This document shows, piece after piece, positions 8,090-16,141 of a DNA stretch of 64,000 nt. Source of the DNA: Streptomyces anulatus (GTDB lineage Bacteria; Actinomycetota; Actinomycetes; Streptomycetales; Streptomycetaceae); NCBI RefSeq assembly GCF_000721175.1, contig NZ_JOEZ01000016.1:1-64000 (forward strand), in the 5' to 3' direction. A model generated the notes under the pieces. That model worked only from the letters and a program-made list of their open reading frames with translations. It did no database searches and was not told the origin of the DNA. The translations under genes were made by a program, and so were the position numbers. How positions within the stretch are numbered: position 1 is the first letter of the stretch; every line of letters starts with the position of its first letter.

Positions 8090-9622
8090 TCAGCGAACGG
8101 CGGCTCCCTCACCATCGCCCGCGGCGACGGCCTCCGCGACAGCGGCTTCCGGGGCCTCGTCATCCAGAACCTTCGGAACCCGGCGCAGGGTGAAGAGGCC
8201 GAGGGCGACGTGGAGGAGACCGGCGGTGACGGCGACGACCTGGAGGCCGGTGACGAAGGCGTCCTTCGCCTGGCCGATCACCGCGGGTGCGAGACCGGGA
8301 AGGCCGAGCGTCTCGCCGAACGTACCCGCGAGGTCAGGGCCTTGCAGACGGAATACGAGGACGGACAGCGAGCCCAGGAGCGCGATGCCGAGAGCGTTGC
8401 CGATCTCGTTGCTGGTCTCGGCGATCGCGGCCGCGGACCCGGCCCGTTCGGCGGGAACCGCCGCGACCGCGGTCTCGGCGACGAGGCTGAAGGAGATGCC
8501 GTACCCGACACCGGCGAGAACCGTGGACGCGATGTACCAGCCCACCCCGCCGGAGGAGGCGACGGGCAGTAGCAACAGCAGACCGGTGGCGACGAAGAGG
8601 TGGCACGTGACGAGCGCCGACCGCTTGCCGGTGCGCGCGACCAGCAAGGGCGTGACGATGCAGGTGACGGTGAGAAGCAACGCCCCGGGGACGGCGAGGA
8701 GCGCGGCGCGCAGGACGGGGATCCCCAGAACGGACTGGAGGTAGACCCCTGAGAGGTAGGCGGTCGCCGACCACGCGGCGAGCGGCAGCAGCCCGGTGAT
8801 GATCGCGATGGCGAAGACCCGGTCCCGGAACAGGCTGAAGTCGATCAGCGGATGTCCCAGAGTGAGCTGCCGCCGGACGAACCACACCAGGACGGACCCG
8901 CCGGCCAGCCCCGCCATCGCGATGTTCGTCGACCATCCCTCCGACGCCAGGGTCTTGATGGCGTAGACGGTCAGCAGGAGGCCGACCACGGACTGCACGA
9001 CGCTCAGGGCGTTGATACGGCCGGACCGCGATGACTCCACCTCGCGGAGCAGGAACGGGGCCAGTGCCAGGAACAGCACGAGCACCGGAAGGTTGACCAG
9101 GAAGACCGAGCCCCACCAGAAGTGGCTCAGCAGTTGCCCACCGACAGCCGGCCCGATCGCGAACCCGGCGGCGAAGGCGGCGGCGAAGATCCCGATCGCC
9201 TGGGCGCGCCGGCGCGGGTCGACGAACAGTCCGCTGAGCACCGCGAGCGCCGAGGGCAGCAGCGTCGCCCCGGCCAGGCCCATGAGCGCGCGGAAGACGA
9301 TGAGCAGGTCCGGGCTCGACGCGAACGCCGCTCCCAGCGAGGCGAGTCCGAACAGCGTCACCCCGATCATCAGCAGCTTCAGCCGGCCGTGCCGGTCACC
9401 GATGCCGCCGAAGGCGATGAGCAGGGAGCCCACGACGAATCCGTAGATGTCCAGTGTCCACAGCGCCTGGCCGGCGGTCGGTGAGAGGGCTTCGGTGACT
9501 TCCGGCATGGCCAGGAACAGCACCGAGCCGTCCATCGCGACCAGCAGGACGGGGCCGAGAACCACCGCCAGGCCCAGCCATGCCCGCAGACCGGGCTCTT
9601 GCGTATCAGCAGTCTTCTTCAT
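8090..9622 (-). CDS. MFS drug exporter, DHA2 (14-TM) family
   Basis: A 510-residue polytopic membrane protein of the drug:proton antiporter-2 family (EmrB/QacA/SmvA type). Features are VAMDGSVLFLAMP in the first membrane segment (motif D), WTLDIYGFVVGSLLIAFGGIGDRHGR (motif A) in the loop after the second, and about 14 hydrophobic segments. The substrate is unknown. In-frame ATGs lie at 9622 and 9634 and neither has a strong ribosome site; 9622 (MKKTADTQ) looks like the natural beginning. It is divergent from the XRE regulator at 9727, which suggests local control by that protein. Confidence 0.9.
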   Translation of the reverse strand: MKKTADTQEPGLRAWLGLAVVLGPVLLVAMDGSVLFLAMPEVTEALSPTAGQALWTLDIYGFVVGSLLIAFGGIGDRHGRLKLLMIGVTLFGLASLGAAFASSPDLLIVFRALMGLAGATLLPSALAVLSGLFVDPRRRAQAIGIFAAAFAAGFAIGPAVGGQLLSHFWWGSVFLVNLPVLVLFLALAPFLLREVESSRSGRINALSVVQSVVGLLLTVYAIKTLASEGWSTNIAMAGLAGGSVLVWFVRRQLTLGHPLIDFSLFRDRVFAIAIITGLLPLAAWSATAYLSGVYLQSVLGIPVLRAALLAVPGALLLTVTCIVTPLLVARTGKRSALVTCHLFVATGLLLLLPVASSGGVGWYIASTVLAGVGYGISFSLVAETAVAAVPAERAGSAAAIAETSNEIGNALGIALLGSLSVLVFRLQGPDLAGTFGETLGLPGLAPAVIGQAKDAFVTGLQVVAVTAGLLHVALGLFTLRRVPKVLDDEAPEAAVAEAVAAGDGEGAAVR

Positions 9623-9670
9623 GGACACGAGCATGGGAATCGCCGGGACGGGCAACCAGCCCCACGCCAT

Positions 9671-9693
9671 GGGTACACCTCCCAGGGGCACCC
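9671..9693. promoter_or_regulatory. Imperfect palindrome in the MFS/XRE divergent promoter
   Basis: GGGTACACCT and AGGGGCACCC, separated by CCC, form an inverted repeat matching at 8 of 10 positions. It lies between the two divergent starts and just upstream of the TACACT -10 of the regulator gene, a fitting place for an operator of the neighbouring XRE protein. Confidence 0.4.
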
Positions 9694-9713
9694 ACGCCCA
9701 CCCCATGCCCTCC

Positions 9714-9726
9714 TACACTCCGAGCC
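9714..9726 (+). promoter_or_regulatory. Leaderless -10 element (TACACT) for the XRE regulator
   Basis: TACACT at 9714-9719 ends 7 nt before the ATG at 9727, and no ribosome-binding site is present. Confidence 0.55.
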
Positions 9727-10632
9727 ATGGCCATGGAACCGGAAAGTCTCGGGACGTTTCTCAGGAACCGCCGCGGCCGAGTGACACCGGCGGACGTCGG
9801 ACTCCGCACCTATGGCACCGCCCGCCGCGTTCCCGGACTCCGGCGGGAGGAGCTGGCGCAACTCGCCGGGGTGAGCGCCGGCTACTACACCCGGCTGGAG
9901 CAGGACCAGGCCGGAACCGCCTCCCGGCAGGTCCTCGACGCACTCGCCCGCATTCTCCTGCTCGACGCCGCGGAGACCGCCCACCTGCACAACCTCGCGC
10001 TCCGGCGGGCGGAACCGCGCATGGTCCGCCCCCAGCGCCAGCAACTGCATCCGAGGGTGCTCGCGCTTCTGGAGTCCCTGGGCCGGAACACACCGGCCGT
10101 CGTCCTCGGGCGCCGGGGCGACGTGCTGGCGTGGAACCGCACCGGACACGCCCTCACGGCCGAACACGTCGACTTCGACGCGCCGCAGGACTCCGCGCGA
10201 CGGCCGTCCGTCCCGCGGATGTTCTTCCTCGACTCCCACACCCGCGACCTGCACGAGAACTGGGACGAACTCGCCCGGACCCATGTGGCCTACCTGCGGT
10301 TCACCGCGGGCCGGTATCCCACCGACCGCCGGCTGGCCGAGCTCATCGGTGAACTCGTCATGCACAGCGATGACTTCGCCAGGCTGTGGGCCACCGGCGA
10401 CGTCGCCGACTGCACCGTGGGCACCATGCGCCTGCGGCACCCGACCGTCGGCAGGGTCGACGTCGACTACCAGGTGTGGCTCCAGCCCGACACCCCCGAC
10501 CACCGTTTGGAGATCTACACCGCCAACGACGAACCCTCCGCCGACGCGTTGCGCCTGCTGGCCGACCAGGGCTCCGGCCGGCACGTCTGCGCGGACCGTC
10601 CCCTCAGCGGTGCCCCGGTAGCACCCCGATAG
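9727..10632 (+). CDS. XRE-family regulator with MmyB-like ligand domain
   Basis: A 301-residue transcriptional regulator. An N-terminal helix-turn-helix of the XRE type spans about residues 10-75 (LGTFLRNRRGRV, GLRREELAQLAGVSAGYYTRLEQ). The C-terminal part carries the MmyB-like ligand-binding domain common in actinomycetes (RGDVLAWNRTGHAL, then ARTHVAYLRFTAGRYPTDRRLAELIGEL). Such proteins often control an adjacent divergent dehydrogenase or exporter gene, and the MFS gene lies immediately opposite. The ATG at 9727 is preferred because of the leaderless -10; a second in-frame ATG is at 9733. Confidence 0.9.
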   Translation: MAMEPESLGTFLRNRRGRVTPADVGLRTYGTARRVPGLRREELAQLAGVSAGYYTRLEQDQAGTASRQVLDALARILLLDAAETAHLHNLALRRAEPRMVRPQRQQLHPRVLALLESLGRNTPAVVLGRRGDVLAWNRTGHALTAEHVDFDAPQDSARRPSVPRMFFLDSHTRDLHENWDELARTHVAYLRFTAGRYPTDRRLAELIGELVMHSDDFARLWATGDVADCTVGTMRLRHPTVGRVDVDYQVWLQPDTPDHRLEIYTANDEPSADALRLLADQGSGRHVCADRPLSGAPVAPR

Positions 10633-10636
10633 CGTC

Positions 10637-11380
10637 TCAGGCCGCCCCCGCCCCGCACCCCAGCCGGAACGGCTCGCCCTGCGACCAGTCCGCCGCCACG
10701 CCCCGCATCACCAGCGCGCTGTCCAGCACCGCGCTGCCCGGCGGGAAGCGGTCCAGGTCCTCGAAGAACGAGGAGCGTACGGCACGGGGCCGGCCCGCCG
10801 TCACCTTCCAGGCGTCCGTGGACAGTTCGAGGACGTCCAGGTGGGTTCCACCTGCGTTGGGGGAGAGGCCCCGGCTGCCGAGGCGGAAGAACTCCGAAGC
10901 CTCCGCCAGGTCGGCGAACAGCCCGCTGCCGTGCAGTTCCTCGGCCGGCTCCACCGTCGCGTCCACCTCCACCTCCCCGTCCCGGGTCGCGAAGGCCACC
11001 CGTACGGCGTCGGCCTCCTCCCGCACCGTGAAGTCCGCGCGGCCGTGCTCGCCCGGGTAGATCCGGCCGCCGGCGAAGGCGTTGAGGCGGGAGGCGGTGT
11101 CGCGGCGCGGGATGTAGACGCCCTGCTTGACGCCGTCCGGCCCGTCCCACTCGACGGAGATCCGGTGCGCCGCGTTCTCGCTGGTCAGCCCGGTCGCGGC
11201 CGGGGCCCAGCCGGGGCGGACGCCGCCGATCCGCAGCAGGCAGATCCCGGCCACCGCCTGGCCGCGCACCAACTGGGGCCGCAGCGGCGCGGGCAGCAGG
11301 GCCCCCACGACGTACGGGTCGACCCGGTAGTTCACCAGCAGGCGGCGTTCGATGACGCTGGAGAGCCGGGACCTGATCAT
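10637..11380 (-). CDS. DUF2071-family protein
   Basis: A 247-residue soluble protein with the DUF2071 (acetoacetate decarboxylase-like beta-cone) pattern: RRLLVNYRVDPYVVGALLPAPLRPQLV at the start, then a central RRDTASRLNAFAGGRIYPG. The biochemical role is unknown. The ATG at 11380 overlaps the ArsR stop by 4 nt (ATGA), so the two genes are translationally coupled and the regulator probably controls this protein. Converges with the XRE regulator, with 4 nt between the stops. Confidence 0.85.
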   Translation of the reverse strand: MIRSRLSSVIERRLLVNYRVDPYVVGALLPAPLRPQLVRGQAVAGICLLRIGGVRPGWAPAATGLTSENAAHRISVEWDGPDGVKQGVYIPRRDTASRLNAFAGGRIYPGEHGRADFTVREEADAVRVAFATRDGEVEVDATVEPAEELHGSGLFADLAEASEFFRLGSRGLSPNAGGTHLDVLELSTDAWKVTAGRPRAVRSSFFEDLDRFPPGSAVLDSALVMRGVAADWSQGEPFRLGCGAGAA

Positions 11381-11712
11381 GAGGCGTCGCCTTCCGGCGC
11401 GGAGCGCCACTTGGTGTTGCGGAGCACGATCTGCTCGGGGCACACGGCGCTGAGGAAGCGCCCCACGCACATGGCGAGCCGCTCCTCGGCGAGCGAGTAG
11501 AGGATGCGGTTGGCGTCCCGGCGCTCGGTGACGAGCCCGGCCCCCTTGAGGACGCCCAGGTGGCGCGAGATGGACGGGGCGCTGATCGAGAACCGGCTCG
11601 CGATCTCCCCGGCGGCCAGCTCACCGCCCCGCAGGTCCTCCAGGATCTGGCGGCGGGTGGGGTCGGCGAGCGCGCGGAACGCGCTCGCCTCTTCGTCGGC
11701 GGGTGATTCCAT
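11377..11712 (-). CDS. ArsR/SmtB-family transcriptional regulator
   Basis: A 111-residue winged-helix repressor. The fold is clear: FRALADPTRRQILEDLRGG (helix 1-2), IASRFSISAPSISRHLGVLKGAGLV (recognition helix) and a wing with RRDANRILYSL. The usual paired-cysteine metal motif in the recognition helix is absent; the only cysteines are in the C-terminal part (MCVGRF and AVCPEQ), so the inducer is uncertain. First gene of a coupled pair with the DUF2071 gene. The start lies close behind a TAAACA -10-like sequence and an operator-like repeat, so it is probably leaderless and self-repressed. Confidence 0.9.
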   Translation of the reverse strand: MESPADEEASAFRALADPTRRQILEDLRGGELAAGEIASRFSISAPSISRHLGVLKGAGLVTERRDANRILYSLAEERLAMCVGRFLSAVCPEQIVLRNTKWRSAPEGDAS

Positions 11713-11721
11713 GGCCTATGT

Positions 11722-11746
11722 TTAGCATATGAGCTAAATGGCTAAC
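11722..11746 (-). promoter_or_regulatory. Operator-like repeats at the arsR start
   Basis: TTAGCATATGAGCTAA at 11722-11737 is an inverted repeat (TTAGC and GCTAA arms), and a further GCTAA follows at 11741. The element lies 10-34 bp upstream of the ATG and covers the likely -10, the place expected for ArsR autorepression. Confidence 0.55.
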
Positions 11747-11780
11747 AGCCCAGGTGAGATGGGAGTCCCGGCAGGGAAGA

Positions 11781-11809
11781 GCCCCCGCGAGTCAGGTCCT
11801 CGCGGGGGC
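11781..11809 (-). terminator. Terminator downstream of sodF
   Basis: Perfect 11-bp inverted repeat GCCCCCGCGAG / CTCGCGGGGGC with a 7-nt loop, about 80 nt past the sodF stop and before the arsR promoter. Confidence 0.75.
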
Positions 11810-11888
11810 GCGTCCTTCATCCGCCTGCCGTGGTGAAGGTTGAGAAGACGATCACGAGGCAGGACGTCTGTGGTGCGTCGGTGTCACC

Positions 11889-12530
11889 TCAGGGGGCGAG
11901 TAGCAGGACGTCCGCGCGCTCCTTGGCGGCGGCGTAACGCCTGGCCACGTCCTGCCAGTTGACGACCTGCCACATCGCCTCGATGAAGTCCACCTTCTGG
12001 TTCTTGTACTGCAGGTAGAAGGCGTGCTCCCAGGCGTCGAACACGAGGACCGGTACCGAGCCCTGCCCGACGTTGCCCTGGTGGTCGTAGACCTGCTCGA
12101 CGATCAGCCTGCCGCTCACGGGCTCGTACGCGAGCACGCCCCAGCCGGATCCCTGGGTGGTGGCCGCGGCCTTCGTCAGCTGGGACTTGAAGCCCGCGAA
12201 GGAGCCGAAGGACTCGGTGATCGCATCGGCGAGGTCGCCCACGCCGTCCGTCGCGAGGGGCTCGCCGCCGCCGTCGCCGGTCATGTTGTGCCAGTAGATC
12301 GAGTGCAGGATGTGGCCGGAGAGGTGGAACGCGAGGTTCTTCTGGAGGCCGTTGATCGCGCCCCAGGCCTCCTTGTCGCGGGCCTCTTCCAGCTGCTCCA
12401 GGGTGTCGTTCGCACCCTTGACGTACGCGGCGTGGTGCTTGTCGTGGTGCAGCTCGATGATCTGCGGATTGATGACCGGTTCGAGCGCCGCGTAGTCGTA
12501 CGGGAGTTCCGGGAGCGTGTACGTGGCCAT
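11889..12530 (-). CDS. sodF: Iron (Fe-type) superoxide dismutase SodF
   Basis: A 213-residue cytosolic superoxide dismutase of the Fe/Mn family, converting superoxide to oxygen and peroxide. The metal ligands are visible: His28 in ELHHDKHH, a second His in [10 protein letters not shown], and Asp and His in [13 protein letters not shown]. In Streptomyces the iron enzyme is made under nickel limitation, when the nickel enzyme SodN cannot be; the Nur repressor with nickel shuts sodF off. A matching box is present upstream (12572-12588). The start is the ATG at 12530. The gene is monocistronic, ending at the hairpin at 11781. Confidence 0.95.
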   Translation of the reverse strand: MATYTLPELPYDYAALEPVINPQIIELHHDKHHAAYVKGANDTLEQLEEARDKEAWGAINGLQKNLAFHLSGHILHSIYWHNMTGDGGGEPLATDGVGDLADAITESFGSFAGFKSQLTKAAATTQGSGWGVLAYEPVSGRLIVEQVYDHQGNVGQGSVPVLVFDAWEHAFYLQYKNQKVDFIEAMWQVVNWQDVARRYAAAKERADVLLLAP

Positions 12531-12571
12531 GATGCGAGCCCTCCGACTGCTGGAATGCCGTCCAGTTGTTA

Positions 12572-12588
12572 TTGCAACCTATATGCAG
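12572..12588 (-). promoter_or_regulatory. Nur-type nickel-responsive operator of sodF
   Basis: TTGCAA-CCTAT-ATGCAG closely fits the tTGCaa-N5-ttGCAA inverted repeat reported for Streptomyces Nur, 42-58 bp upstream of the sodF ATG. Confidence 0.65.
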
Positions 12589-12666
12589 GAGCAGGCTAAC
12601 AGCAGGAGTGCTCCGAAGTGATCAGCCCTTCGGCCTAGGACCTGCGGCGCGGAGGGCCGGACTGGG

Positions 12667-12852
12667 TCAGGGGTAGGGACAGGAGGGGGGCGGGGTATGC
12701 GTGTTCCGGACGGACGGACGGACGGACAGACGGAGTGGTGCGGGCTGGGTTGGACCGCTGTGACGTCTCGTCGGCATCGGGGCGCAGCCGTACTGCCCCT
12801 CGCCCTTGAACCTGCTCGGCCCCTCGCCTGCCGGGGTGGCTTCTTCCGACAT
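12667..12852 (-). CDS. Small hypothetical protein (61 aa)
   Basis: An ATG at 12852 is preceded by GAAGGAG at good spacing and by an AT-rich promoter-like patch (GATAAT at 12888-12883, minus strand), which is better expression support than most short frames here have. The first half (MSEEATPAGEGPSRFKGEGQ) is acidic and Gly-rich; the second is Ser/Arg/Thr/Pro-rich and partly encoded by a CGGA tandem repeat. It has one cysteine pair spaced widely, no membrane segment, and no recognised family. It may be a genuine small protein or a start region whose original 3' end was replaced by the repeat. Confidence 0.4.
   Translation of the reverse strand: MSEEATPAGEGPSRFKGEGQYGCAPMPTRRHSGPTQPAPLRLSVRPSVRNTHTPPPSCPYP
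12707..12734. repeat. CGGA tetranucleotide tandem repeat
   Basis: Seven tetramers in a row, six CGGA and one CAGA, lie within the 3' part of the small minus-strand frame and could vary in length by slippage. Confidence 0.8.
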
Positions 12853-12879
12853 GGTGGGCCTCTCCTTCTCGTCAGGTGT

Positions 12880-12915
12880 CCTATTATCTTGCCTTTTCTT
12901 GTTATAAAGGCGTTC
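12880..12915. promoter_or_regulatory. AT-rich promoter-like island
   Basis: An unusually AT-rich patch in this GC-rich region carries GATAAT on the minus strand (12888-12883) and TATAAA on the plus strand (12903-12908). It could drive the small minus-strand gene and the transketolase gene. No good -35 hexamer is seen for either. Confidence 0.35.
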
Positions 12916-13102
12916 TGATTCCTCGCCTGCTTCTCTCCTCACGAGCGCCCATGTTTGGGCACGACTTCCAGGGGGACCCGCGATACGGCCGAGCGGTCCA
13001 CGCAGTGGCGGCCGGGCCGCCCGGGGCCCGCCGAGCCCGCTTTCGTGCCGGGCGCGAGTGCGCCGCGCGCCTCGCCCCCGCCGCACCGACCAGGAGGACT
13101 TG

Positions 13103-15394
13103 ATGCCACCCCCGAACGCCCCCGACGTCCCGAACGGCTCGACCGCCTCCCAGGGCTCCGGCGCTCGCCCCCGCGACACGGAACTGGCCCCGCCCCTCGC
13201 GGACAAGGCGGGATGGGGTCCGCTCGACGTCCGGGCCGTCGACACCGTCCGCGTGCTGGCGGCCGACGCCGTGCAGAAGGCGGGCCACGGCCACCCGGGC
13301 ACCGCGATGAGCCTGGCCCCGCTGGCGTACCTGCTGTTCCAGCAGGTGATGCGGCACGACCCGGCCGACGACGAGTGGCTCGGCCGCGACCGCTTCGTGC
13401 TCTCCTGCGGGCACTCCAGCCTCACCCTCTACATCCAGCTGTACCTGAGCGGGTACGGCATGGAACTGTCGGACCTGGAGGCGCTGCGCACCTGGGGTTC
13501 CGCCACCCCCGGCCACCCGGAGTACCGCCACACCCGGGGCGTCGAGATCACCACCGGGCCCCTGGGGCAGGGGTTCGCCTCCGCTGTCGGCATGGCCATG
13601 GCGGCCCGGCGCGAGCGCGGCCTCCTCGACCCCGACGCGCCGGCCGGCACCAGCCCCTTCGACCACCACGTGTACGTCGTCGCCTCCGACGGTGACCTGA
13701 TGGAAGGTGTGACGTCCGAGGCCAGTTCGCTGGCGGGACACCAGGAGCTCGGGAACCTGATCGTCTTCTACGACTCCAACCACATCTCCATCGAGGACGA
13801 CACCGACATCTCCTTCAGCGAGGACGTCACCGCCCGCTACGCCGCGTACGGCTGGCACGTCCAGACGGTCGACTTCACCCGCACCGGCGACTACGTCGAG
13901 GACGTCGACGCCCTGCTCGCCGCCGTCGAAGCCGCGAAGGACGAGAGCGGCCGCCCCTCCCTGATCCTGCTGCGCACGATCATCGGCTGGCCCGCACCCA
14001 CCAAGCAGAACACCGGCAAGGCCCACGGCTCCGCGCTCGGCGACGACGAGGTCGCCGCCACCAAGAAGCTGCTCGGCTTCGACCCCGAAGCCGACTTCAC
14101 CGTCGAGGGCGACGTACTGGAACACGCCCGCGCGGTCCGTGAGCGAGGCGCCGAGGCCCGTCGCGCCTGGGAGCCCGGCTATCAGGAGTGGCGCTCCGCC
14201 CACCCCGGGCGCGCCGAACTCCTCGACCGGCTGCGGGAACGGAAGCTTCCGGGCGGCTGGACCGGGAGCCTCCCCGTCTTCGACCCCGACCCCAAGGGCA
14301 TCGCCACCCGCAAGGCCTCCGGCGATGTGCTCACCGCGCTGGCCCCCGTGCTGCCCGAACTGTGGGGCGGCTCGGCCGACCTCGCGGGGAGCAACAACAC
14401 CACCATGGAGGGCGAGCCGTCCTTCGTACCGGAGAGCAAGCAGACCGGCGAGTTCCCCGGCGACCCGTACGGCCGCACACTCCACTTCGGCATCCGCGAG
14501 CACGCCATGGGGGCGATCCTCAACGGCATCGCCCTGCAGAGCCTCACCCGCCCCTACGGCGGTACGTTCCTGATCTTCAGCGACTACATGCGCCCGGCCG
14601 TCCGCCTCGCCGCCCTGATGAAGCTCCCGGTCACCTACGTCTGGACGCACGACTCCATCGGCCTGGGCGAGGACGGCCCCACCCACCAGCCCGTCGAGCA
14701 ACTGGCCGCCCTCCGCGCGATCCCCGGCCTCGACGTCGTACGGCCCGCCGACGCGAACGAGACGGCCGTGTGCTGGCGCACCGTCCTGGAACACCACGAC
14801 CGGCCGGCCGGCCTCGCCCTGACCCGGCAGCCGCTGCCCGTCCTGGAACGGGGCGAGGGCGCGTACGCCTCCGCCGAGGGGGCCGCCCGGGGCGGCTACG
14901 TCCTCGCCGACAGCCGGGGCGCGACCCCCGACGTGATCCTCGTCGCGACCGGCTCCGAGGTCCACATCGCCCTGGAGGCAAGGGAGGTGCTGGCCGATGA
15001 GGGGCACGACGCCCGGGTGGTCTCGCTGCCCTGCCGCGAGTGGTTCGCCGAGCAGCCGTACGCCTACCAGGACGAGGTCCTGCCACCCCGCGTCCGGGCC
15101 CGGGTGAGCGTCGAGGCGGCCGTCGCCCAGGGCTGGCGGGACGTGGTGGGGGACGCGGGCCGCACGGTCAGCCTGGAGCACTTCGGCGCGTCCGCACCCT
15201 ACGAGCGCCTGTACGAGGAGTTCGGCATCACGCCGCACGCGGTCGCCGACGCCGCACGCGAGAGCATCCGCGCGGCAGCCGCCCCGGTCCGGCCCGGCGG
15301 GGAGCGGTCCGGCGCCGACCCGGCCGGGGGCGGCACCGGGGATGTCGGCCAGACGCCCCCACCACCACGACCTTCGACCGATCTCGCCCCATGA
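13103..15394 (+). CDS. tkt: Transketolase with C-terminal extension
   Basis: A thiamine-diphosphate enzyme of the pentose phosphate pathway that moves two-carbon units between sugar phosphates. The 763-residue product shows the family order: AGHGHPGTAMSLAPLAYLLF and the pyrophosphate site VASDGDLMEGVTSEASSLAGH; the pyrimidine domain with FGIREHAMGAILNG and THDSIGLGEDGPTHQPVEQL; then the C-terminal domain to HAVADAARESIRAAAAP. About 38 Gly/Pro-rich residues continue past the usual end. Streptomyces paralogues are nearer 700 residues. The ATG at 13103 has AGGAGG 5 nt upstream. Its stop overlaps an ATG at 15391 (ATGA), linking it to dps. A second, glycolytic-operon copy is expected elsewhere. 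Confidence 0.95.
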   Translation: MPPPNAPDVPNGSTASQGSGARPRDTELAPPLADKAGWGPLDVRAVDTVRVLAADAVQKAGHGHPGTAMSLAPLAYLLFQQVMRHDPADDEWLGRDRFVLSCGHSSLTLYIQLYLSGYGMELSDLEALRTWGSATPGHPEYRHTRGVEITTGPLGQGFASAVGMAMAARRERGLLDPDAPAGTSPFDHHVYVVASDGDLMEGVTSEASSLAGHQELGNLIVFYDSNHISIEDDTDISFSEDVTARYAAYGWHVQTVDFTRTGDYVEDVDALLAAVEAAKDESGRPSLILLRTIIGWPAPTKQNTGKAHGSALGDDEVAATKKLLGFDPEADFTVEGDVLEHARAVRERGAEARRAWEPGYQEWRSAHPGRAELLDRLRERKLPGGWTGSLPVFDPDPKGIATRKASGDVLTALAPVLPELWGGSADLAGSNNTTMEGEPSFVPESKQTGEFPGDPYGRTLHFGIREHAMGAILNGIALQSLTRPYGGTFLIFSDYMRPAVRLAALMKLPVTYVWTHDSIGLGEDGPTHQPVEQLAALRAIPGLDVVRPADANETAVCWRTVLEHHDRPAGLALTRQPLPVLERGEGAYASAEGAARGGYVLADSRGATPDVILVATGSEVHIALEAREVLADEGHDARVVSLPCREWFAEQPYAYQDEVLPPRVRARVSVEAAVAQGWRDVVGDAGRTVSLEHFGASAPYERLYEEFGITPHAVADAARESIRAAAAPVRPGGERSGADPAGGGTGDVGQTPPPPRPSTDLAP

Positions 15395-15426
15395 TCTCGC
15401 CCAGCTACTTCGCCCAGAGGAGTCCC

Positions 15427-16113
15427 ATGTCCCCCGCACGCACCCCCCGCTACACCGTTCCCGGCCTCGGCGTCGACGAAGGCCGTCAGGTCATCGACCT
15501 CCTGACGCTGCGCCTGCACGCGCTCAACGACCTCGCGCTCACCCTCAAGCACATCCACTGGAACGTGGTCGGGCCGCACTTCATCGCCGTCCACGAGATG
15601 CTCGACCCGCAGACCGCCGCAGTACGGGACATGGCGGACGCCGCCGCCGAGCGCATCTCCGCCCTCGGCGGCGAGCCGAACGGCACACCGGGCGCCCTGG
15701 TCAAGGAGCGCACCTGGGACGACTACAGCGTCGGCCGCGCCGACGCCATCGCCCACCTCGGCGCCCTGAACCTGGTCTACACGGGGATCATCGAGAGTCA
15801 CCGCGAGGCGGTCGAGAAGGCCGGCGAGATCGACCCCGTCACCGAGGACCTGCTCATCGAGCACCTGCGCGGCCTGGAGCAGTTCCAGTGGTTCGTCAGG
15901 GCCCACCTGGAGAGCAGCTCCGGCACCCTGTCGACCGCCGGCGCCGACACCGAGGAAGCGGCGGCCGAAGCCGCGTCCCCGAAGCGGTCCGCCGCCCAGC
16001 GCGGCCCCGCCAAGAAGACGGCGCTGCCCGCCCCGGCGAAGAAGACCGCGAAGAAGGCGGCCAGGAAGACCACGGCGAGCAAGAGCACGGCGAGCAGGCG
16101 CACCACGCGCTGA
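15427..16113 (+). CDS. dps: Dps/ferritin-like protein with a lysine-rich DNA-binding tail
   Basis: A 228-residue Dps-type miniferritin that stores iron and protects DNA in stress. The ferroxidase motif is present at LTLKHIHWNVVGPHFIAVHE followed by MLDPQ and RDMADAAAERISALGG. The core ends near residue 175. The last about 45 residues form an Ala/Lys/Thr/Arg tail with repeated AKKT units, like histone H1-like tails. GAGGAG lies 4 nt before the ATG at 15427. An in-frame ATG at 15391 overlaps the tkt stop and would add 12 residues. The pairing with a transketolase suggests a joint stress role (NADPH-linked carbon flux plus iron sequestration), which is inference. Confidence 0.93.
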   Translation: MSPARTPRYTVPGLGVDEGRQVIDLLTLRLHALNDLALTLKHIHWNVVGPHFIAVHEMLDPQTAAVRDMADAAAERISALGGEPNGTPGALVKERTWDDYSVGRADAIAHLGALNLVYTGIIESHREAVEKAGEIDPVTEDLLIEHLRGLEQFQWFVRAHLESSSGTLSTAGADTEEAAAEAASPKRSAAQRGPAKKTALPAPAKKTAKKAARKTTASKSTASRRTTR

Positions 16114-16141
16114 GGTGGCCCGGGGCCCTGGACCAGGTGGT

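Noticed and set aside
12707..12734. CGGA repeats as a CRISPR-like array
   Set aside because: Units are 4 bp with no spacers and no cas genes nearby; simple tandem repeat.
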